From positions 8,528,475 through 8,592,474 of the forward strand of contig NC_052407.1 of the NCBI RefSeq assembly GCF_009389715.1: a stretch of 64,000 bases of DNA. Reading direction: 5' to 3'. The stretch comes from Phoenix dactylifera (taxonomy: Eukaryota; Streptophyta; Magnoliopsida; Arecales; Arecaceae). Under the pieces are notes generated by a model. That model searched no databases, was not told the origin of the DNA, and saw nothing but the letters and a program-made list of their open reading frames with translations. Both the position numbers and the translations under genes were made by a program. Positions 58,876 to 64,000 of the stretch are shown here, one piece after another; position 1 is the first letter of the stretch; each line of letters starts with the position of its first letter.

Positions 58876-61551
58876 TAAGTTTAATTCTGAATCTGTCATT
58901 AAGTTAGATGGGCATTCCATCCTCGTATATTGGAGTCACAAGCTCATGTGTAGCCATCCAAGGGACAAGAAAGTGCAGAAGTGCCAACTCAAGTCTCATT
59001 ATCCTGTAAATACTCCTCCCATCAACAAAATTCAGGGTGGCTTTGTCTCCCTTTCCATCAAAAAAAAAAAAAAAAACGGAATTGTGGAATAAAAATATGG
59101 ACTAAACCTCCATCATTAGGACTAATTTTTCTTCGAGCTTTGTTCAGGTGGATCTACGTTTGGATTGGGGCGTTAGTTTCAGGTGTTCAATATTTTTTTA
59201 TTCCCCTGGGTTCATGTGCAGCTCTCTCTCAGAAACATCGTTATGAGTCTACTTGGATACGAATGGATCAGTAGGCAAACATCTCCCAAGTCTTAGGCCC
59301 AAACTACGCCGATAGGCCAGCGGATGATTCGGGCAGAAGCTTTGCAACTCTTCAGGTTGGGTCTCGTCAGCAAACAACTAGGAGTGCGGATATTGTTGAA
59401 ATCACCACTTTTCGGTCAGACTTTTCTTTAATGGGTGAGCCCAACATGTAAAATTTTTAATAATGGAGTTAAAAAGTGCGGAGACAGGATTCGAATTCAA
59501 AACCTCTGCTCTGCTACAATGTTGAAATAATCACTTATCCCAAAAACTTAAGTTGATAGGATGAGATAGATTTATTTATATATTTTTATATTTTCTTATA
59601 GATATCGTATGTTTAGATACTAATCGGCATCCAACTTGTCCAACAAATATGTATGGACATTGAAATCCAATCTTGGGGGCCAGAAGAAAATCTGAATAGC
59701 CTAGACAAAGCTTGGCGGCTTTGGTTATGAGGAATCCAAGGAAACATCCACATTTTAGCAGGGACTGATGAGAAAACAAGAAATGTAACACAAAGGTAAA
59801 CGATTTGAATGCGTCAAGAGTGCAACTAGAATGGTGGGAAACTGGAGTTCCTACATAGATCATTTCCCCTGATATCTATTAAACAAAATCATATATAACT
59901 AACTGGGTTTGAATGTCTCTACTAAGATAGGATGGTTGAAACAAAGAATCATTTTTTGAGTATTGTACATTATTCGATAATGCAAAGAGAATGAGTAGAC
60001 ATATGACCATTTTTTGATGATTGTGGTTATGATAATTGCAAGACCAACTTAATAGGCATCTCAGGATGCATCTCAGTGGGCATGTGTGGATATTGGGTAA
60101 AAACATCTGCAGAGAGTTTCCCAAAATCCAATAGAAAAAAGGGAACTAATTGACAAGTGTAATAGTCATCATCATCAACAATATTTGTTATGAAATACAC
60201 CTCTCTTTGTCTTTTTTTTTTTTTCTTTTTTAATGCTACTACAGGGCTTATCATGTCTCATCATTCTATATTAGTGGAACCTAGAATTTTTATCATTATA
60301 GAATTGTTTGGTTGCCTATAAGTTATGGAACACAATTTTTATAACATGTCCATTATTGGAAATAGGGGAGGACCTATTTTTCATCAAACTACTTTATCAA
60401 GTTTTATAACTTGCTGGTCTTAATAAAACAGAATTTATGAAAATAACCAAACAACTATTTTGTGTAAAACCTATTTATTTTGTTTTTTTTATAAAAAAAT
60501 TGTTATGGTAAAACTTGCCAACCAAGCAGCCTTTATATTATTTTTGGTAATTAAGGTTGTCAAATGAATAAATTGTTCATAAGCAATTTATATTTTGCTC
60601 GAACTTTATCTTTTGGCTTGCTTAATCTATAACGAGCTGACTATGAGTTGATCAGCTTGTTCTTGGGTGCCAACTACATATAATATAAGCTGCAGAAAAA
60701 TTATATAACATCATATTTATAACTTCATATTGGTGATCTATGTTATGAAAAAAGAAGAGGCACTGTTCTATTAACTGTGTTTTAAAATCTACTAGCTCAT
60801 GCTTGTAGGACGATTGAAAAATTGCTGAAATAATTCAGTTTCATATGCCCTAAATTGGCCTTCTGGCTTTTAGGTTTTACTCTCTTGCGCTTGACGATTC
60901 AAGGGTGGTGGTGCTTTTTCATTCTCACCAATGTTTCAGCTCCCATCCTTTGCAATCCATATACAGATCTTGTATTCTCATCTCTGATTAAATAAGTTTA
61001 AACCTTGGCAGGGATCTCCCATTTATTTGGGTATTCATCAATCACCCATTGCCCTAGAGGGAGGGAGGGAGGGAGCGAGAGAGAGAGATCTTAATTTCTT
61101 GGTTAGGGTTTTGTAATTCATTCAAAAGAAATAATGTTCACCTAAGTAAGTTAAGATTGAGCCAATTCAAACTTACATGAGCTGAAATTGCTTAGTTTGA
61201 GTTGGCTTTGCGTGAGCCATATTGAATCTTGAGCGAGTTAAGCTGGAGCTAGCATCAGCTTAATTGTGCTTCACTTATTGGCAATTGTCTGCTATCAGCC
61301 CATATTGAAATGTTCTTCTTTTCCTTGATCCACTGAGGCCCATCCTTTTCAAAGTAGATGAAATGCTAAGAAGGCACACAAATTGTAGCACCTTCGCCCT
61401 TGAGGTCAGCTTACTAGCACGGTAGGATCCAATTGACCACTCAAATAACCCACATGAAATTTATATCATTAAAATCTAAATTTGGAAACAATTTGGCTCC
61501 CCTCCTCGTGCAAATGGCTCTGCTATTCTACTAGGAGCCGTTGGATTGCAA
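58876..61551. other. Intergenic, no gene recognised
   Basis: AT-rich sequence with scattered short frames. An A-tract (59060-59076), a GGGA microsatellite (about 61058-61075) and a CTCGAAC/GAGCTGAC-containing fragment near 60595-60660, reminiscent of the element at 53733-54208, are the only features seen. Confidence 0.4.
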
Positions 61552-61760
61552 TCCAAGGATCCGTGCATACGTGTATTTAGTTCTATATTAGTTATTCGCT
61601 GAGTAGATCTTGAGTACTTATATAAAATTAATGAATCTAAATAATACTTTTCAATTAGCCATTTTGGGTGAGGTCTGAGATTGTTACAAATTGTATGACA
61701 TAGTTTATGACTTATGTAGACTAGGGACACTATAACACTATTAAATTTGAACTCTTAATG
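61552..61760 (+). mobile_element. Decayed TRIM fragment (LTR plus part of internal region)
   Basis: The segment from GGATCCGTGCATACGTG through TTCGCTGAGTAGATCTTGAG and GCCATTTTGGGTGAGG to TTGTTACA (ending 61688) is an LTR of the TRIM family described above. It is followed by a degraded primer-binding site (AATTGTATGACATAG) and a shortened internal region (GACTAGGGACACTATAAC). No second LTR is seen. Confidence 0.7.
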
Positions 61761-62804
61761 GAAAAAATATACCGGAACATGTATGGATAATATTTTTTTT
61801 TGGATGTGCTCGTGGTTGTTATAGAATATCTTGTCCTCGAGAACCATACCAATTCGCCTTGGATTTCACAAGACGGTTGATGCAATGTGGGTGGGGGGAG
61901 AAAGGTAATCACTTTTTCTTTAATAAATAAAAAAATTAAGGAACATGAACCCGAGACGGTTGCAGGGGATCCTAGCCAGTAGCCACCCCACACAATCATG
62001 GCTGTCGCACGACCTGAGATCCATGTCCATCCTTCCAGATCGATCCGACGGCTACTTTCGCTGTTCGGAGCCCAGCAGCAAACCAAATCTACCTCCCACC
62101 GTAACGGTCGGAAGCCACCCCCTTCCGGTCCCTTTCCATCTCCCCCCACGTGCGGCTTACGTGTCGCTTCCCCGTGGGCCCACTGTGTCGGTTTGCAGGA
62201 CGTGCCAGATGACGTGCCAGATTTCAATTGGAAAAGGCTTGGCCCCACTATGAGTCAACTCCTGGTCAACGAAAGCTCGATCACGGGCTTGCGGGCCGGT
62301 GGGGCCCACTAAAATCCTCGCTTCACCTCCAAATAACGGTAGTTAACGATGCCATTGGTGAGATGACTCCGTAGGCCCCATCTAGTTCCCAATAGCAGAG
62401 AGACAGTTCATCAAACACGGAGGAAAACGCTGTTCGAGGCGACCCAGCTGAGCTAGCCTATTTCGGCTTCCCCTTTCGCTCTCTCTCCACCCCCCCCCCC
62501 CCCCTCCTTCTCTCTCTCTCAATGAAGGCAAAAAGAAGGGAAAAGAACGACACCGCCATTGCGACCTCTCCTCTTCTTCCTCTTTATGTCTCGTTCGATG
62601 CGATTCTAAAACCCTAGAGATCACTATTGCCTCGAAAATTCTCCAATCGCTTCGGGCAATAGGTATTGGTGCCGCTGATTCCTCATAGGCTCGAGGAAAG
62701 ATTGCTCGTTTCCGGCATTGGGGCAGGTCTAGTCGTTTCTTGCCGCGGATTTCGGGTTTGGATCAGGACGGGGAAGCGACGGCCGCCGCTGGCGGAGCCG
62801 GCGG
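61761..62804 (+). promoter_or_regulatory. Upstream region and 5' UTR of the formin gene
   Basis: Composition changes from AT-rich to GC-rich at about 61940. A cluster of four ACGTG cores lies at 62147-62216 (see separate entry). A C run (62490-62504), a CT-rich tract and A/G-rich sequence at 62480-62560 look like a transcribed leader. The ATG at 62805 lacks an obvious upstream TATA box. A short frame on the plus strand (62666-62881) overlaps the start codon in another phase and is considered a shadow. Confidence 0.4.
62147..62216 (+). promoter_or_regulatory. Cluster of four ACGTG (G-box/ABRE-like) cores
   Basis: CACGTG at 62147-62152, ACGTGTC at 62159-62165, and two GACGTGCCAG units starting at 62199 and 62211. 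ACGT-core elements are bound by bZIP and bHLH factors. They lie about 590-660 bp upstream of the formin start codon. Confidence 0.5.
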
Positions 62805-64000
62805 ATGGCGTTGTTCAGGAGGCTGTTCTACAGGAAGCCACCGGATCGGCTTCTGGAGATCACCGATCGGGTTTACGGTAATGCTTTACTCGTCCCTTGT
62901 TGTGTTACAACATCGAAAACTTGGAATGTTTTGAGCTATCTTGGTTCGTTTTCCTAAATATTGGGGAATTTGGTGGTTAGGGTTTCTTTCCTTGTAATTG
63001 TGAAAAGTTCACGTTCTTGTGGTACGAATGATGGATTTTGTGCTTTTTTATGTTAATTGAAAGTTCGTGGGGAAATTTTGCTAGAGAAAGTGAGTGGGAG
63101 TCTTGTGGGATTCGGATACTCTGAAGCATATTGTTGTTTTGAAACGATATCATGGCTATGTTTGTTTTGTTCACTTCTTGAACTATTTTATCTGTGGAAC
63201 TGATGCAAAGGTGCAAACTTTTTTGCCGGGGAGGGTGTCAAGAGTGATCCTGTTAATGTTTCTGGACAACGTTGCTATGTGGTTTTTTAGTTTTTGGCAT
63301 GAGAAGCATTAGAACCTATTCTTCCTTCACTTTTCTGTTCTTCAGGAATTTCAGAATCATTGAAAATTTATACTGTAGTTTTGGCTTCTATACGCTATTG
63401 CAGAATTTTCTTAGTTTTGCTCTTCTTACAGTTTTTCCCTGTGCATTTGTTTAAGAATTTGATGTCTCGGTCTGACTCGTACACAATCTGAGAGTAGTTT
63501 CTAGGTGAAAGAGTATTGTTATCTGTCGCTGTTTCTGATTTTTGGCGCTTGGGCTCTATAGGAAATAATTGACAGCTATAGAGATCCTTACCTCTTCAGA
63601 AAAAGTATCATAGGTTTGAATTTTTAAGTTAAAAAGTTTAGAGAGTATATGAATCTCTAGTTTCTTTTCCTACAAAATTTAATTCAATTCTCCCTCAACT
63701 AACTGGGTGCACTTGCAGTGTTTGACTGTTGCTTTTCTTCGGAAACCATGGAAGAAGATGAATATAAGGATTACATGGATAAAATTGTTGCTTCGCTTCA
63801 GGGTTATTATTCTGATGCTTCATTTATGGTATTTAACTTCAGAGAGGGTGAAAGGAAGAGCCAAATTTCAGGAATCTTATCCCTATACGACATACTTGTC
63901 AAGGACTACCCTCGCCAATATGAAGGGTGTCCGTTGCTTCCTTTGGAGATGATCCAAGAATTCTTGAGGTTGAGTGACAACTGGCTTACATTAGAAAGGC
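62805..64000 (+). CDS. Class II formin (PTEN-like domain), first two exons, continues beyond window
   Basis: Formins nucleate and elongate actin filaments; class II plant formins carry an N-terminal PTEN-like domain that can bind membranes or lipids. Exon 1 (62805-62877) encodes MALFRRLFYRKPPDRLLEIT and is joined in phase (G|TG) to exon 2 (63719 to the window edge). Exon 2 reads VFDCCFSSETMEEDEYKDY, ASFMVFNFREGERKSQIS, and DYPRQYEGCPLLPLEMI, ending in DNWLTLER. About 118 residues are visible, all in the PTEN-like domain. The catalytic-site loop region, the C2 domain and FH1/FH2 would lie to the right of the window. The start matches the family's usual MALFR(K/R) N-terminus. Paralogue identity (for example FH5-like or another class II member) cannot be settled from this part. 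Confidence 0.9.

Overview
The window looks like nuclear DNA of a flowering plant, most likely a monocot and by my inference a palm or close relative. The reasons are small exons with GT-AG introns, GC-rich first exons beside AT-rich intergenic DNA, a SUSIBA2-type WRKY gene, an Au-type SINE, and several LTR elements whose primer-binding site matches plant initiator-tRNA-Met. The species call rests on general resemblance only; no search was run.

Layout. The last exon of eIF5A lies at 254-355 (+). A complete 12-exon isopentenyl phosphate kinase gene follows on the minus strand (11339 down to 3375). A plus-strand DUF3598-family plastid-protein gene (14359-17982) has its middle exons broken by several small indels. 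A four-exon group I WRKY gene (21416-28941, +) has intact WRKY domains, but its conserved N-terminus sits one frame out just upstream. A complete 8-exon CDK-like kinase of the IBS1 / At1g54610 type (31346-37814, +) is followed convergently by a complete 9-exon EDR2-C (DUF1336) gene (46282 down to 41741). After about 16 kb without a recognisable gene, the first two exons of a class II formin (62805 to the window end, +) begin. I joined exons by hand from splice sites, reading phase and family motifs. For IPK, the kinase and the DUF1336 gene every exon phase closes without a stop, which is strong internal support.

The mobile DNA is the most interesting layer. A small LTR element (TRIM-type: LTR about 137 bp, internal region about 165 bp, PBS TGGTATCAGAGC, purine-rich tract before the 3' LTR, no coding capacity) occurs at three places. 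At 54870-55308 it is a textbook copy with TATAT target-site duplications. Inside intron 5 of the kinase it forms a compound insertion (35551-36513): one inverted LTR, a tRNA-like hairpin spacer, then LTR-internal-LTR-internal-LTR, the whole flanked by a single GCGAA duplication. A second non-autonomous LTR element (about 50.2-51.25 kb), an Au SINE, several MITEs and clusters of GTACCGG-type repeats fill introns and intergenic DNA.

The genes are not an operon-like set; they are ordinary neighbours. Links between them are limited to position (the convergent kinase and DUF1336 genes both encode MG-C type lipidation-like N-termini) and to shared repeat families in their introns. I found no CRISPR array and no credible functional tRNA or rRNA gene.
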